64,000 nt of DNA from the NCBI RefSeq assembly GCF_025370935.1, contig NC_133472.1:4250007-4314006 (forward strand). Reading direction: 5' to 3'. Positions 11,934-25,618 of the stretch are shown in pieces (position 1 is the stretch's first letter; every line of letters begins with the position of its first letter). Both the position numbers and the translations under genes were made by a program. The DNA comes from Choristoneura fumiferana (taxonomy: Eukaryota > Arthropoda > Insecta > Lepidoptera > Tortricidae). The notes under the pieces are model-generated. The model saw only the letters and a list, made by a program, of their open reading frames with translations, was not told the DNA's origin and did not search any database.

Positions 11934-12054
11934 CAGGGCTACTACGAAACTCGAAACTCGAGTCGTGCGGTCCCTCTGACACATACTATTTAATACGAGA
12001 GCGAGAGGGACGGTACGATACGAAAATCGATTTTTGAACTTCGGAGTAGGCCCT
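11934..12054. mobile_element. Foldback MITE, family A (copy A3)
   Basis: Starts cagggctactacgaaactcg and ends tttgaacttcggagtaggcc. The right end abuts the element at 12051-12240, so one probably inserted at the edge of the other. Confidence 0.82.
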
Positions 12055-12240
12055 GAGGGCCGTCTTTCACCTATTAGAGGCCTTGGGCACATTAGGATAA
12101 TGGGGCCCCTAATGACCATAATAAAACACTATTTAGCTATCGGTTATCGTTTGGTAATGGATTAGAGACTAGGGGGCCCCAATGCATCTGGGCTGGGCTG
12201 GGCACTGGGCAATATGCCCCAATGGGAAGAGGGGCCTCGG
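12051..12240. mobile_element. TIR element T2 (same family as 9764-9949)
   Basis: Ends ctgagggccgtctttcacct and gggaagaggggcctcgg. The interior carries agctatcggttatcgtttgg and gggggcccc, matching the reverse complement of T1. Probably hAT-like, no transposase. Confidence 0.72.
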
Positions 12241-13430
12241 CGTACAAGAATGCACCGCAAGATACTTGGCAGGAAGTCATTTTTCAAAACAAATTATTTT
12301 ACAATTTAAGCTAGATAAACAAAAATAAATTAGAAATATAATCAGAAAAATAAAAATTACTTGGTTACTTACATGTTTAAATTTTACGGGGATGAAGGGA
12401 TCCCTCGGTTAAGTACCTAACTCCAAACATCTTAGGTGAGTTTTACACGTGCGTTTCCACTTACAGTAACGGCGGCTAATATGTATTGGGGGGTGCGAAG
12501 TACTAGGTGGGGGTGATGAAATCTATCGCAGCGCTCATGGTGGCCAAAAGTAGAAATAGTTCTGGCTTTGTCATCTGTCATACTCATATGAATCTGTCAT
12601 TAACAAAGCAATTTGTATAGACTTTAACTACCTAATTTTAGTAAATAGATGTTTGTGTTATGATGCGAGTTTGAATTATTGAACACTGTCCCTGTTTTGT
12701 TCTTAATTCCTCTATACTATATCATGGACATGTCCAGCAACAATTTTCCTTATGAAACGGTTTGTGGTTGAAATTTTATACTAAATGAGTGATACTCATT
12801 TTGATCTGAAAACGATATTTAATTTATTACTAGCGATATAAGAACAATTATATAATTTTACTATTATTCAAGAAACCAATATGATAGCTTTATCTTTTCG
12901 TCTTACAGTAGAAGTACAACTAAACATGAAGTAAACAAATCCTGACATCATGAAAATAAAATACACCTTTTGAATAAATTTTACTTACCTCATTTAATTT
13001 TAATGACCAAAAATGAATTCACAACCTTTTGTCCACCCAAATCACAGTAATTTCGTATTATAAATTAATACGTTATAGGTTTGATTTTCGTCGCAATGTC
13101 GCGATGAAATTTCAAAACGTCAGAGCATCAGAGCCAAAAAAGTTGCGGACGCTAGGTGGCGCTGATGTCGTGCACAGAGCCAATAACTGTACGTTGAATA
13201 CCTACACGTTGTACAACAGAGCAATTAATATTTTTTTACACGACAGATGAATCACTGCAGACATTGTTTATAATTTATTGTTCTTTAGCAAAGCAATTCT
13301 GGTGAATCAACTACGGTCACATTTTCTGAAGAATATATATATATATGTTTTATCAATTAGCTGGCTGGACTGCGGGTGCGTTGCCGGGCTCTATTTTATG
13401 CTCTATTTGAGCAGGATTCGCTTATCTCTA
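12241..13430. other. Gene-free stretch, nothing recognised
   Basis: AT-rich with scattered short open frames that carry no recognisable domain and no good splice sites. A short atatatatatat run lies near 13335-13346. Confidence 0.35.
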
Positions 13431-13499
13431 TCCAACGGGAACTACGCAATTTTCCGGTATAAAAACCCCGGCATATACAACCAGCTTCCAGGGAGAGTA

Positions 13500-13655
13500 T
13501 TTCCAGGGCGGTACAAGTTAGGGGTCTTCAAAAAAACGAGTCTATCAGTCTCTCAAAGGGCAGGCAACGCACCTGTCATACCCCTAGTGTTGGCAGGTGT
13601 CTATAGCGGCGGAGATTGCTTCCCATCAGGTGACCTGCAACCCTCTCATATATAA
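13500..13655 (+). repeat. Decayed interspersed repeat
   Basis: The stretch agtctctcaaagggcaggca, acgcacctgtcatacccc, gcggcggagattgcttccca and tcaggtgacctgcaaccct resembles a repeat common in moth genomes (my recollection, not tested). The 125-aa open frame across it looks accidental. Confidence 0.4.
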
Positions 13656-14480
13656 AAAGAGATCGACACGCAACCCCCTGGGACAATGTCGCGACGCCCT
13701 GGCAGTGGCCAGCAGGTATCAGTCGCCCGGGGCGGAAGAACATTTTGCCGCCCTCTTGTTTAGGTTTTAAAAACCTACCTATACAAGATGTCATACATTA
13801 TTGTACCATTCAATATTCAATTATATGTAGAAAGGGGATTCCTCGATTTCGTCACAGTGTAATGAAAAATGCTCATTCTGAACAGTCCGAATCGTTAGGG
13901 GCGACAAAATTGTGAAATATATTATATTATCATCTATATCTATAGACGTATTCAGTATTATTTATTATGGAATTTTGCCCTGGTGCCTGCTGGGGCGTCG
14001 CGACTTTGTAACAGTAAAAGGTTTGTTTTGACCTTGGACTACGTTACCATAAAAAGGCGGCAATGCTATTAGCATTAAACTAACATGGAGGGCGTCTATT
14101 CGGGAAGGAGACATATTTGTGATGTGATATATATGAATATTTTAGTTCCATTTTAACATTTTCATTCATAGTATTATGACTGTCCGCACGCCCACAATCG
14201 TCTATAAAACAGAGAAATAGAAAAATGAGAATATATTTCCGGCATTTTATGAATAATATAAGTACATTCATGACGTGAGTAGCTTTTTGTTACTTAAAGA
14301 TATAATGAAATGACGTCATCAGGTAAATCTGTAATCAACTCCAAGAATGAGAATTATAAGGTAAAATTTTGCACCTATAAATTACATTACACAACTTCAC
14401 AGTAAATTAATCTACATAAAAAGAAAAAAACAAGTCTAGTAGTCCAGAATTCTGTTATGTACCTACAGTTTGATTAATTC

Positions 14481-14649
14481 GAGTTAACACTTGACAGATG
14501 GGCGTGCCTTCAGTCAATTTTCAACTTTGATACAAATAAAGACATTTTTACTATACCGCTACCCACGTTTACAGTAAAAACTATTTTATTTGTATGATCT
14601 CAAAGTTGAAAATTGACTGAAGGCACGCCCATCTGTCAAGTGTTAACTC
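14481..14649. mobile_element. Foldback MITE, 169 bp
   Basis: The arms gagttaacacttgacagatg and catctgtcaagtgttaactc pair, and the pairing continues inward through ggcgtgccttcagtcaattt. Only a short AT-rich loop is unpaired. Confidence 0.85.
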
Positions 14650-14781
14650 TAAGTAATCGTAATGTACCTAACTTAAACTTCTACAGTCGGGATCAAGATT
14701 ACAAGGAATTTATGAGATAGTCATGATTTTCAATGGGCCCCGACTGTTCAGTTGAACATTTTTCAAGTTACTTTAGTAGTT

Positions 14782-14928
14782 TAAGGGGCTGTTTCACCAT
14801 CCATTGATTAGTGTTAACTGGCGGTTAGGTGTGATGCCGTCTCTATTTGTTTTGTTCGAATAGACGGAGACGGCATCACATTTAATCGTCGGTTAACGCT
14901 AATCAATGGATGGTGAAACAGCCCCTTA
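14782..14928. mobile_element. Foldback MITE, family E (copy E1)
   Basis: Arms ggggctgtttcaccatccat and atggatggtgaaacagcccc, central gacggagacggcatcaca palindrome, flanked by TTA on both sides. That fits a PIF/Harbinger-like 3-bp duplication. Copy E2 is at 52637-52783, with decayed pieces near 40253-40345 and 45163-45257. Confidence 0.87.
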
Positions 14929-16733
14929 GACTACTAGACTTGTATTATCTCCCATCACTAGGCAGCTTCATTACTTTCCGGCCAATAACTTGGCTTAAAG
15001 GTCTCGTTACCAAGACATAAACTAAAAAAATATATATACAGAACTGAACGCGTTTTACAGTTTCCCGCCAACTGTGCCGGCAAACGGTTCAAGACAAGAA
15101 CTAACTGTCCCTGAGAAACAGTGAGAACCGTCTCACGGGAACAGTTGGTAACAATTTTATCCCTTCAGTTGACTGTGGCGCTTCAGTCGCATGAATACCG
15201 TGAGATGAGTACGCAACCTCGTTAGTTCCAGTTTCTGCCACCGTTCAGTCTCTGGTACTACTTATGTGGTACAGTCTGTGGGTACAGTAAAGACATAACG
15301 CCCTACTTGGCAGAAACTAGATTTCGCTAGAATTACAACAAACCAAAAATCAATCTATGTTTACAGTTTAATTTACGATCGATGAATTAGGACCGACAAA
15401 ATAGAACAAAAGAAATGCGCTTATTTAAATCACGAAAATGTTTTTTTCATTTGTTTAAAGTTTATGGCATGCTGAAGGCACGCTTCAGCCAGTACTTGAC
15501 GTGTTGCCCAACTAAAGTACGCTCCCGAAAATAAGGGTAATTTTTAACCGACGAAAAAAACGGAGGTTCTCAAGTCGACGCGTATATATTTTTTTTTTAT
15601 GTATGACCACGCATAATATCTGGATCGTGTGAGAGTGAGACCCACCATGTTTTATATCAGCAGCTGTATTTTTGTAGGTCTTCGTTAACTTGGCGTAGGT
15701 GGACCTTTTAACAAGATTGGCCTTCGAATTCAATCGGTGACCGTTTATTAAGCCATTGGTCTTGTTATTGGAAGTGGAACCTTAACTGGCGTGAATTGAT
15801 CTAAAAACAATTGCAAGTGAGTATCATCGAATGGGTCAAGATTCAAGAATTCTTAGAAAGATGCTAAAAATAGTAATAAAAACGACGGCAAATACGTGTC
15901 GTATATTTCAAATGTAAATGTGTCTGTCCAAGTCCGCATCGAAGTCTACATAATGCTATTTTAATGCTGCTAACGTTTTATACTACTTTTCATGAGCAAA
16001 TTATGTCAATCCATCCTCTTATATCAAGTGGGTAATTATATTTAAGTAGCTCTAGCCAGTTCAGTGAATTATATTATTATTACATAAAACTGAACAGACA
16101 TATTTGAGCTCTAAGTCTGTAATTAGCTTACCTTACTTGTTCAGTAACAGCCTAAATTGCTTAAAGAAAAACAGTCGATGGATACCCAAATACCGAATTG
16201 TCTAAAGAATTATCGCAGCAAATGACATTTACTGGCAAAATTAGTGCCACGCGACTGCCTCAACTCACCTTAAACTTTGACGTAAGTACCTACACGGGTG
16301 TTCTGTCACCTTCACTCATCATTTACTATGTATATGACATCAAGCCAACATCCATCCACGCCAGTTATTTAGGATAATAGCTATCAACTAGAATTTGGCA
16401 GTAAACTTTTACGACACTTCTTATCTGTGCTAATGCCAACTCATTGGAGGCAATCCTTCGTTATTATTATCTAAGTAGGAACTTTTTTTATTACTTACAA
16501 ATAAAGGTGAACTTGAACTATACCTGTTTACAAAGAGCTAAAAATAACGGACAAAGATCGCGATAAGTGGCTGTTATTAATAAAAATAATAGTATCCGTT
16601 ATTATGCGGCAAATGACTATTCGTCCCGCAACAGTGTGCACGGGCGGGAGTGCGCCGCCGCCATCACTTATGCGCAGCGTTGGTGGGGCTGAGGACTCGT
16701 AGAGCTATAGGAACTGTCCAACGGCCAGGGCAA
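14929..16733. other. Gene-free stretch
   Basis: No exon or clear element seen. A GC-rich patch at about 16623-16690 (gtgcacgggcgggagtgcgc) stands out and could be a promoter or a GC-rich exon, but neither strand gives an open frame with splice sites that I trust. Confidence 0.35.
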
Positions 16734-17154
16734 TGAGGGCTATCGTTTTTTGTCTTTCTAGATGGCGCCACTGTTGCGTGAGGTTTTAAGTGTGGCTTTC
16801 AAAGTCTGTTATTACGGGCGTGAAAACAAAGTTTAGATTAAAATCATATTTAATACACCTTAAAACCGTACCATAAAATTATCGAGCAACCACAGTGTTG
16901 CGTAGTCCCGTTTTGTTCGGAAAAAAGGGAGGACAAAAGTTTCCCAAAGACAAAACTATCTCCAAACACAGACATTAATTGCCCCGTAACGCATAATTGC
17001 CATAATTAATTTCAGGTAATGCAAAATATTCACAAAATTATTCTAATTATAAATAAACCCGCGTAGCTCACCCAAAAACTATGAGATTTGACATTTCGGA
17101 GACCTCACGCTACACTAGCGCCTCTAGCGGCGAATCCATACGCGATAGCCCTCA
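16734..17154 (-). mobile_element. Family C TIR element (copy C1)
   Basis: 421 bp with ends tgagggctatcg and cgatagccctca. Aligns end to end with 50401-50823 and 60391-60812, and in reverse with 27383-27805. Its version of the 61-codon ORF has lost the start codon and has other changes. Confidence 0.88.
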
Positions 17155-17445
17155 TTGCGCTGCTAAATGAATTTTTGATTGAAATCCAGGATGCTGACGT
17201 GTTTGCCGATGGTTGGGGAGCACTTTTATCTAAAATAATGTTATTTTTAGCATAGTATAAGTATTAACGAGCTAGGCGTTTTGGTGCAAACTGTAAGCCT
17301 GACTTTGTATTGAATAAATAAATAAAATAAATAAATTATTGCATTTTACTTAGTAAGAGTAAAATCATCCGGGTTAGTGGTTATAGATAGCGGCGCTACC
17401 GTACTCGTAGCAGGTATGTGTGATAGGGCAGTCAAGCATTGTACA

Positions 17446-17675
17446 GTACCCTTAGTGTAAGTTTTCGGTTACACAAACTTATAACACCCCTCTTTTTGCG
17501 TCGGGGGTTAAAAATACGTCTCGATCGCGTTCGCGTTAAAATCTCAATTTGTATGGAAACACGAACAGCGCCTCTAGCGGAATGTTTGCGATGTTCTTGT
17601 TTCCATACAAATTGAGATTTTAACGCGAACGCGATCGAGACGTATTTTGTAACCGAAAACTTACACTAAGGGTAC
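17446..17675. mobile_element. Foldback MITE, family D (copy D1)
   Basis: Arms gtacccttagtgtaagtttt and aaaacttacactaagggtac pair, continuing through cgtctcgatcgcgttcgcg and aaaatctcaatttgtatgga. The left arm holds an extra ~40-bp piece with acacccctctttttgcgtcg. Confidence 0.88.
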
Positions 17676-17967
17676 AGTAGTGTAGACGTAGAGTGAAAAC
17701 CCGGCGTTATATTATCATTAAAATGCGTTACGATTAGTGTGTACTTATCACATCGGTTATATAATAACATGATATGACGTAAATCAAAAATTGGCCATGT
17801 GACGTATAAAAAATCATACCCCTACTAGTAGTAGTAAATTATTATTATTAAATACCATACCAGATGGTACATAATAATGTGTATGTAATAATATATAAAT
17901 CGTCACGTGGCCAATTTTTTACTTACACTGTATTAAATTGTCGTATAAGCAAAGATATGTCATTCTG

Positions 17968-18090
17968 TGCCCTTAGTGTAAGTTTTCGGTTACAAAATAC
18001 GTCTCGATCGCGATAGCGGAACGTTTGCGATGTTCGTGTTTCCATACAAATTGATTGTATTTTGTAACCGAAAACTTACACTAAGGGTAC
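17968..18090. mobile_element. Foldback MITE, family D (copy D2, internally deleted)
   Basis: Both ends are family D (gtgcccttagtg; cactaagggtac), but only 123 bp remain. It is about 290 bp from D1, so a local duplication or double insertion is likely. Confidence 0.83.
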
Positions 18091-18539
18091 TTATCGCAAA
18101 ATTTTCATTCTTCGCTACAATTCACCAGTCTGTACACAGCATTATTAAGTATCTAACATCAGGACTAGTTATTTAATGACGAATTGACGGGGTATTGTAT
18201 AGATTGACAAGTCACTTGAAACTTTGAAACCTGTCGTATTTGCATTAAGGTGTTCTGTGCTGTCTGACTAAGTTAGTGATCAAAAGACATGACATGGCTC
18301 GCGATTACGTGGATACCGTTGAAAATAACAAAATGTCTAGTTTAGTCGGAACCGACAATTTGGCATAAGTACATGATAAATACTGTTTTGCAGAAAGGTG
18401 GATTTATTGTTATGTCAATAGGTATACGTCTTCTGAAGGTTATCTGTAATGACATAAAGTGGCTGTAAATATATTAATGGAAATTTACCGGTTAATTAAT
18501 AGAAAAATATGTATGTTGTTACCCTGTTTTAATCCTACT

Positions 18540-18758
18540 TCCTACTAATATTATAGGTGTGAAAGTTTGTGAAGATGTTTGGATGTTTGTTACCTAATCA
18601 CGTCTAAACCGCTTAACCGATTTAGATGGAATTCGGTAGACAGATAGTTTGAGTCCCGGAGAAGGATATAGAATAGTCTTTATCCCGGAAAATTATAGAA
18701 TTACCGCGGGATAGCGATAAACGTATTCTGCGCAGACGCAGGCGCGGGTAACGGCTAG
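18540..18758 (+). mobile_element. Helitron-like LEP1-type element (K4, diverged)
   Basis: Begins tactaatattataggtgtga, contains tagtctttatcccggaaaat and ends gcgggtaacggCTAG. Confidence 0.7.
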
Positions 18759-19527
18759 TGTAACTATAAAGTTATACTTTATAATTACTTATGAAGTTAA
18801 AGCTTTAACCCGCGACTTCACTTAGGTGCACAATTAAAATATCGAGATTTGACAGAATATCCCTAGGAATTCCCAGTAATAAGTTAAATTTACATCTCGA
18901 TCCCATATAAATATCGGGATAAAAAATAGCATACTTAGTGTTACCTATTCTAGAAATCTAGCTGTCACACAGCCGTATTAGAGTGAAAGAATTATACACA
19001 CTCATGCACAATCTATCCCCTTTATAGTATAAGTATATCTATTTGAACTGTGAGTTGTTGTGACATTGTCTTTAATTAGAGAAATGCAACAGTACAAAAT
19101 ACCCTTTAGTTTGTATTATAATGTAGAGAAAGGTGCGTCGTCTGTATTCTATATTATTTAGTAACTTGGCACGCCGTTTACTTTTGCTGTGAATGCGGCC
19201 ATAGACAATTTACAACAGTAGCTGCCAAAATGTCTAATACTCTCGATATATGCCGTCGTAAACTCGAATATGGGTGCTCGATGGTTTCTGGGTTACAATA
19301 CATTTGCTATATTCGTAAAGAAGCTAATGTCTTTAACCGAGTTTGAAAACGGAGGCAGTTTTTGCTTTGCCTGTATACCTAAGTACATTTTGCAGGTTCA
19401 CACTTTAAGTCTGTTTTGTAATATTCTTGAAGAGGCGCAAGTAATACTTACAATGACAAAAAAACTGTTGCTTTAAACGCCTTTAAACACTCGCATGCAC
19501 CTAATAAACTATGATGTCGATTTGTCG

Positions 19528-19671
19528 AAAGCCGAGTTTAGACTTGCAAGAAAAATCGTGCAAGTTGCATTACATTGCGGCGCTCGATTGACCACTACTA
19601 ACGCGTTGACTTTACGGCCTCGCAATGTAATGCAACTTGCTCGATTTTTCTTGCAAGTCTAAACTCGGTTT
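19528..19671. mobile_element. Foldback MITE, 144 bp
   Basis: Arms gccgagtttagacttgcaag and cttgcaagtctaaactcggt pair, continuing through gcaagttgcattacattgcg. A partial relative (cacattacattgcggg) is near 22940. Confidence 0.82.
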
Positions 19672-20727
19672 AAGAACACGCAGCTATTATTAGGTCCATT
19701 GTTTTGCCAGATTAGATAGGTCTTCTGACATTTATGTAGATAAATACTCAAAGTCTCACATAGTTAAGAACGTGAATTCACATAGTAACTCAGGAGAATA
19801 TAACGAATAAAAATATTTAGATTTTTACAATTTCGTTTTATACAAACAGGGTAGAATAGAAGTAGAACCACATGTCTTATGTACTTAAGTACAGAAAATG
19901 ATGCTGAACAGAAAAAACCTGCACAATCCACCTTTAGTCCGTGCGACCCGTGTCTATCTATACAATGACGTTCACTGACAATCAATCATACATTCAATAG
20001 GGGTAATTAACCGCAAGTCAGTTAAACCGCATAAAAACGTTTAAAAAAAGATAATAACGTGTATGAGTTTATTTAATGTGTATCATCTCCGTCGTATTAG
20101 ATTGCACAGTTCTTTCATCAAACTTTGCGCAATCACGTTAATTCTTACCATAGATGTTGTCAAAGCGTATTTATTTACTGGTTTAGTCATACACATCACC
20201 AAGGTCATCACACCAAACAGGTGGGTTAAGTATAATTTATGATTCACTCTATAGGTACTCTACGTAAGTTATACCTAAATATCAAAAACTATACATAAAA
20301 TCTAAATTGGCAGTCTAAGTTAAATATTTTTTATGTAGAACGTGGGTAGGTACATCAAATATATTTATAATTACGTATTTTACAAAGGACCCAACACAAA
20401 TAAGGCAGTTAAGTATTGGCATACAGTATATTTTAGTTTCAATGCAAATAATACTGAAAAACTTGATCCAATCAATAGTGGGTTAGTTACCTACATATAA
20501 ATTCTTACTTATCTTGTGTTAAATGGACCGATAACATACATTAAATACCTGCATATATTTATTGATGACTGTGCTTACATCCCCCCCCAAGGAAATAATA
20601 AAGTTGGTTGTTGGAGAAGTTGGTTTTTATTTCAATCATCATTATAATATAAGGAATATACTATTTATTTCAATAAAAGGTAACAAATACAGGTAAGAAA
20701 CATCTTGTCAGTCTTGCAGCTACCAGC
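19672..20727. other. Gene-free stretch, nothing recognised
   Basis: AT-rich DNA. A cccccccc run occurs at about 20581. No exon with splice sites or repeat family member was identified. Confidence 0.35.
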
Positions 20728-20844
20728 GGGGCTACTCCGAAATTCGAAAATCGAAGTTCGTGTGGTTCCGTCCCTCTGACATTAAAACTATTGAGAGAGA
20801 CGGTACGATACGAACTTCGGTTTTCGAATTTCGGAGTAGGCCCT
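20728..20844. mobile_element. Foldback MITE, family A (copy A4)
   Basis: Starts ggggctactccgaaattcga and ends ttcgaatttcggagtaggcc. Centre ctctgacattaaaactattg. Confidence 0.82.
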
Positions 20845-21257
20845 TTGTACGTAAATCTTGTCGGGAAGCCCCTACCGTCGAATGGGGTTCGCGTACCCCA
20901 CTTTGGGAAACACTGATTTAGACAATATAATACACCATTATTTTGAATTGCATCACAGTTGTTCGTTAAAATCGGTAACTGATTCCTTTTTTCAGACGAT
21001 ATCGTTTTCTCAGAAGTATACCTACAACAGCGGTTGGGATTCATCGCAGACATCAATTGAGGAAAACTAAGTCTGGCTTACAATGTTTTGACGCATATTG
21101 GTTTCGCGAATTTTGAACAAAAAAAAGAAATGATGGTGAGAGTTTCCTTATGCCACAGGTAATGATGAGAAATTACAGTTCTTATAGTAAATTTGAAAAC
21201 GAAAAAATTGCACATTTAATAAATTTTTCTTACAGGTGTAATATAATATAATATGTT

Positions 21258-21409
21258 GAAAAAATGACTTTCTGCCAAGTTTCTTGCGACGAATTTTTCT
21301 TGGCAATGACGGTCTTTCCGAAAGCGCTAGTAGTTTAAAAAATGACGTGTAAAAGTGCCCATTGCGGCCTATTTACTGAATAAATGATTTGAATTTGAAT
21401 TTGAATAAT
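21258..21409 (+). repeat. LINE 3' end fragment
   Basis: The sequence atgactttctgccaagtttc, ttgcgacgaatttttcttgg and a tail gaatttgaatttgaat. A shorter relative is at 60150-60235. No reverse transcriptase is present here. Confidence 0.6.
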
Positions 21410-22314
21410 AAATGAAATATGCTTAAACGTCTTGTAAAAAAGAATGACGCTTTTGCATAAAAAATCTGCAAACTGGGTGTGGATCAAAAGTAACTTGCAA
21501 GATTTGAAACAAATTATAAATATCAGCGTTGAAGTTAATAAAAGCTCGGAAAAACAGTGTCATGCCTTGCCGACAACAGGATGGAGGTCGACAAGGGTTT
21601 GCTAACGATTGTTCATGAAACAGCCATTGTCAATTGTTTTCCTATGATTTTCTAAGTCAAATAGTTATTCAACCTCCGCCTATTTTTGCGTTCTTTTCAT
21701 GTTATAAGCATGTGATGATAGTAAAAACCAGCTGCCATCATTATTAGACCTCGGTTTTTCAGTTAAAAGTAGTAGATGCCCCACTTAGAACTCTTTAAAG
21801 ACATTATTGCGTCCTAAATTTGACGACGCCGCGTGACTAAATTAATTTATTTAATCTTTTATTAGTTAGTTGTAATTTAAGACTTAATATTTTACTTTGC
21901 TTCTCCGCCTGGATCATGCAAATAAATACATTTTCATTAATTTCCTTTTTTCATTGCCTTTCTTACAATGTAAGAGACCACAAACATCATTTCCTAAACC
22001 GCATGGAGTGCAATAATTTTTGGTCGTAAATGAATGACACATCTGTACCGTTCTAAGTAGTAGCACGATACAATGAAACTGGGTCAGTGCTAAGGAAGCC
22101 TTATAAAGGAAAGAAATTGCTGTGTAGGGATATTAAGTGGGTCACGCTTAACAAAATTGATTTGGGATCAGGTTGTTGCATTGATGAGTTTATTATTAAG
22201 ATTCTACTTACGAGTGGCTACAGACTAGCACTATACTACAATGTACCGATTTCTAGTTCAAGTTACTTATCTAGTAAAAGTTTGCTTAAGGGTATGCGAC
22301 TCCGCGACCATTTT

Positions 22315-22391
22315 GTCTCTCACATCAAGTCTATGGGTTAGTATGGAAGTGTGCGCACGTAGCCACTACCCATAGCCTTGATGTGAGAGAC
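22315..22391. repeat. Inverted repeat of 77 bp
   Basis: Arms gtctctcacatcaagtctat and atagccttgatgtgagagac pair with about 35 bp between. One copy only. Confidence 0.7.
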
Positions 22392-23040
22392 GGCTACGGT
22401 TTTAGCTTACCAGCTGATATTAGTGAGTTTTGTTCAGTCTTGACAAGAAAATTAGGATGATTTTATTCGGCCTCATTCGGCGGAGTTATTTAATAGCAGT
22501 TCCTTGCAAATTTTGTACCGTTTGCGATATTAGCATTTAATGGATTATACTTGTAGATATTAAAACTAACTGTACGTAGGTATTTTATTTAGGTACTATT
22601 TGCAGTTTCTAGTGATAACATTGTTTATTGAAATGAGTTTATGTATTATGTTTTCATGTTGTTTTATATTTATTTATAACTAATTACTACTTTGTCAATC
22701 ACGTGTTTTCGAGGGTTATTCTGTATTACATGAACATTTAGCCAGCAGTAAATAATCCAATTATCTCCGCAGGATAAAAGCATCTTAAACAAACAAACAT
22801 ATTAAAAATTCGTGAACGTGCCCTAACAAATGGAAATTAACTCCATTACAACACAAGCGAGCAAACAGATCAATTAACGTATGATGGCATAACAACACGT
22901 GACAGTGAAGCCTGAAAAGTCCAAGAAAATCTTGCATGTCACATTACATTGCGGGGCCCTAGAGCTAACAAGTTGTGAGAGAACGTCCGAGAGCTGTAAT
23001 GTACCTGTTACTTTCACGAGATTTCATACGAGTGTAAGCA

Positions 23041-23228
23041 GTGCCCTTAGTGTTTTTCGGTTACAAAATACGTCTCGATCGCGTTCGCGTTAAAATCTCA
23101 ATTTGTATGGAAACACGAACATCGCAAACGTTCCGCTAGAGGCGCTATTCGTGTTTCCATACAAATTGAGATTTTAACGCGAACGCGATCGATACGTATT
23201 TTGTAACCGAAAACTTACACTAAGGGAA
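23041..23228. mobile_element. Foldback MITE, family D (copy D3)
   Basis: Starts gtgcccttagtgtttttcgg and ends aaaacttacactaagggaac. The arms cover almost the whole element, joined by cgttccgctagaggcgc. Confidence 0.87.
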
Positions 23229-25618
23229 CTTAGAATCTCAGTAGCTAAAAGAGAGAAACCACTACTGTTAAAAAGTTATAATATCTCCACGATATTGTTT
23301 TTTTTTTCGGTATATGATGAGGCTTGAGGCCAGTTCTTTCTTCCCCTCTTATTCGTACATTCAAATTTTCTTCTTTTTGACGAGGCCGCGTGGTAGAAAC
23401 GTGTATTGTAGTTTAACAAGCATTTTTGGTTATTTAATGGTTCAAAATACGATTTATTCATCTTTGCAAGGTCAAGAAAATCGAAAACAGTACTTAAAAT
23501 TCTTTCTTTTCATGGGTTTTCTCTAATTTTATAAAATGATCTCGCAAAAAAAAATGCCTTTTTATAATAGGCACTAGTAAGAAAATTGACTACTTTAATC
23601 TTGTTATAGACTAGTTTCACGCACGACTTTTGTAATGTCAGTAACTCGCGGTTTAAAATAAGTAGGGACGTTACGTACAGTCAAGTTTGATTGAGAATAA
23701 ACCACAAATTATGCAAGACAGAATTAAATAAAGGATTTATTACCTACGCTCTTAAAACGTGGCTCACCCATTTCGTTCGCTCGTGTAACTTCTTAGCTCT
23801 TACTGATACGTATCCATAACATAGGTTTTACAGCGAAATAAACACCATAAAAAACCAATGTTTTACGGTTAGGCGGTCGGATGATGTTGATGTAATTAAA
23901 ATGCAGGCAGTGGGGTAATTTGGATTTACGAGCGGCAACACCACTACCGTATTGGTTTAAAAAATTTGCGCTCCTGGCCGAAAATAAAATTAAAAACAGA
24001 AGCATATTGAATTACGTTTGTTGTTGTTGTTTTAGTTAGTTTTAACTACCTCCTTATTTTTATTCTAGGTTAAGTTACCTTTCAAGCGGGTTAAATATTT
24101 TTATAGTTTTCATAGCAAAATGGTTTTATTTTGATATAGGAAATTCAGTTCAACTGTTTAAGCATTTCTGCATAAATTTCGTGCAGAAGTTTAATTCAAC
24201 ATGTTTTTGCAGTAATCGCAGTACATAATCGCGTTCTTTAACGTTCATATTTTTATAAACTTGTACTTACGCATATCTCTGGCTTATTTCGGTTGGTTTA
24301 TTATGAAATCCAGAACTTGCTGACACTATCAAGTCCATTTCATATTAAAATTCATTGATTTTTATTCATTTATCTGTTAAGTACGCATATGTTTGATACA
24401 TAAATCAGTTAAATTTGAAAATTTCAGATACTATGTTAAGTATTTTCAACGCTTTTAAAAACTTGTTTAATTGGCCCACGATAATTATTGAGGTCGATGG
24501 GTCAATTAAAAATATACATTTCGGTTCGCAATGGTATGAACATGATTTACTTCAAAGAACTCACCAGCTGGCAAATATTGATATACGAACACCAAAAAAA
24601 AATATCCCTTCAACATTTTCCCTGCAATATGTCGTGCACACTAACGAATTTAATAAAAAACTTTCGCATCGTGCAGTCGTTATTTAAACTCAAACAATCA
24701 CTTGAATCCCACAGAACACTATAAAAACTGTTTTGATATAAACAGTTATTAACAAAATGTCACTGGACAGCGTTTAGTTCGTTCGGAATTGTTGCAAACA
24801 TTTTGGCGCGAAACAACAGTACGTTCAATCGCGTCAGCGCGGCAAAGCGGACTGTCAGAATAGCAAAGCGCAGTACGAACGGTGGGCGGGTGTCTTGCCA
24901 CAGACTAAACCAAAGCGGTTGGCTGTTGCGACGCGGCAGCACCTTTGTTCAACGACTATGATGGCCAGTTCAAAATGACCCGAAACTTTCCGGATACTTG
25001 TTTACTTCGTAGTCCTATTTAATTTGGCGAATATAAGCACTCTCTCTGGCGCCGGTCACACACCCTACTAATTCCGTATTACGATCGAGTCGATAAATCT
25101 TGTCGTAATTTGGAAAGTAGAACTGTTAATATGCATAGGTGTCGCGCTCGGTGCACGTGCCCCCAGAAAGTATGAAACCTGATAACAAATCACGAAAACA
25201 ATAAAAGAACAGATCCCATTCATTGAGCATTGTGTTAAAGTTGAAGACAAGTTTGGAAATGGAAAAGGGCAATGGTTATGGATAAAGCCTATAGCCTTTA
25301 CCTATGGGTTTGTTCGCTCGAACCGTTAGATCTGGCTATTTTATTTACCTTTTGATCGCCTACAAACCGCCGCTTTCCGTTGCCGAATCATTGGTTTTTC
25401 TTATACTTTCTGAAAACATGATCCCCTAGCTCTTCGCAGACGTCTCCTCTCTTTATACAGGTCAAGCCATTAGACTACGACGGTTTTTTCCGTTTTTCTA
25501 AAAAAATAACACTTACCTACACTCCAACGAGGCTCCATATTCGATGGTGCCCAAGGACTGGTAGTGACTTTGCCCTATAATATAACTAAGGCAACTTTGT
25601 CAGCTAGGCGTATTTAAA
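23229..25618. other. Gene-free stretch
   Basis: No exon recognised. The block 24790-24960 is GC-richer (aatcgcgtcagcgcggcaaa) and CpG-containing, and might be a promoter or an untranslated first exon. The 90-aa open frame at 24415-24687 (+) has no recognisable motif. Confidence 0.35.

Noticed and set aside
13278..13655. 125-codon open frame on the + strand as a gene
   Set aside because: The C-terminal half is a decayed interspersed repeat and the first half has an atatat run. No domain.
17446..18090. CRISPR-like repeats
   Set aside because: The repeats are two foldback MITEs with unequal spacing in a eukaryotic genome. There is no array and no cas gene.
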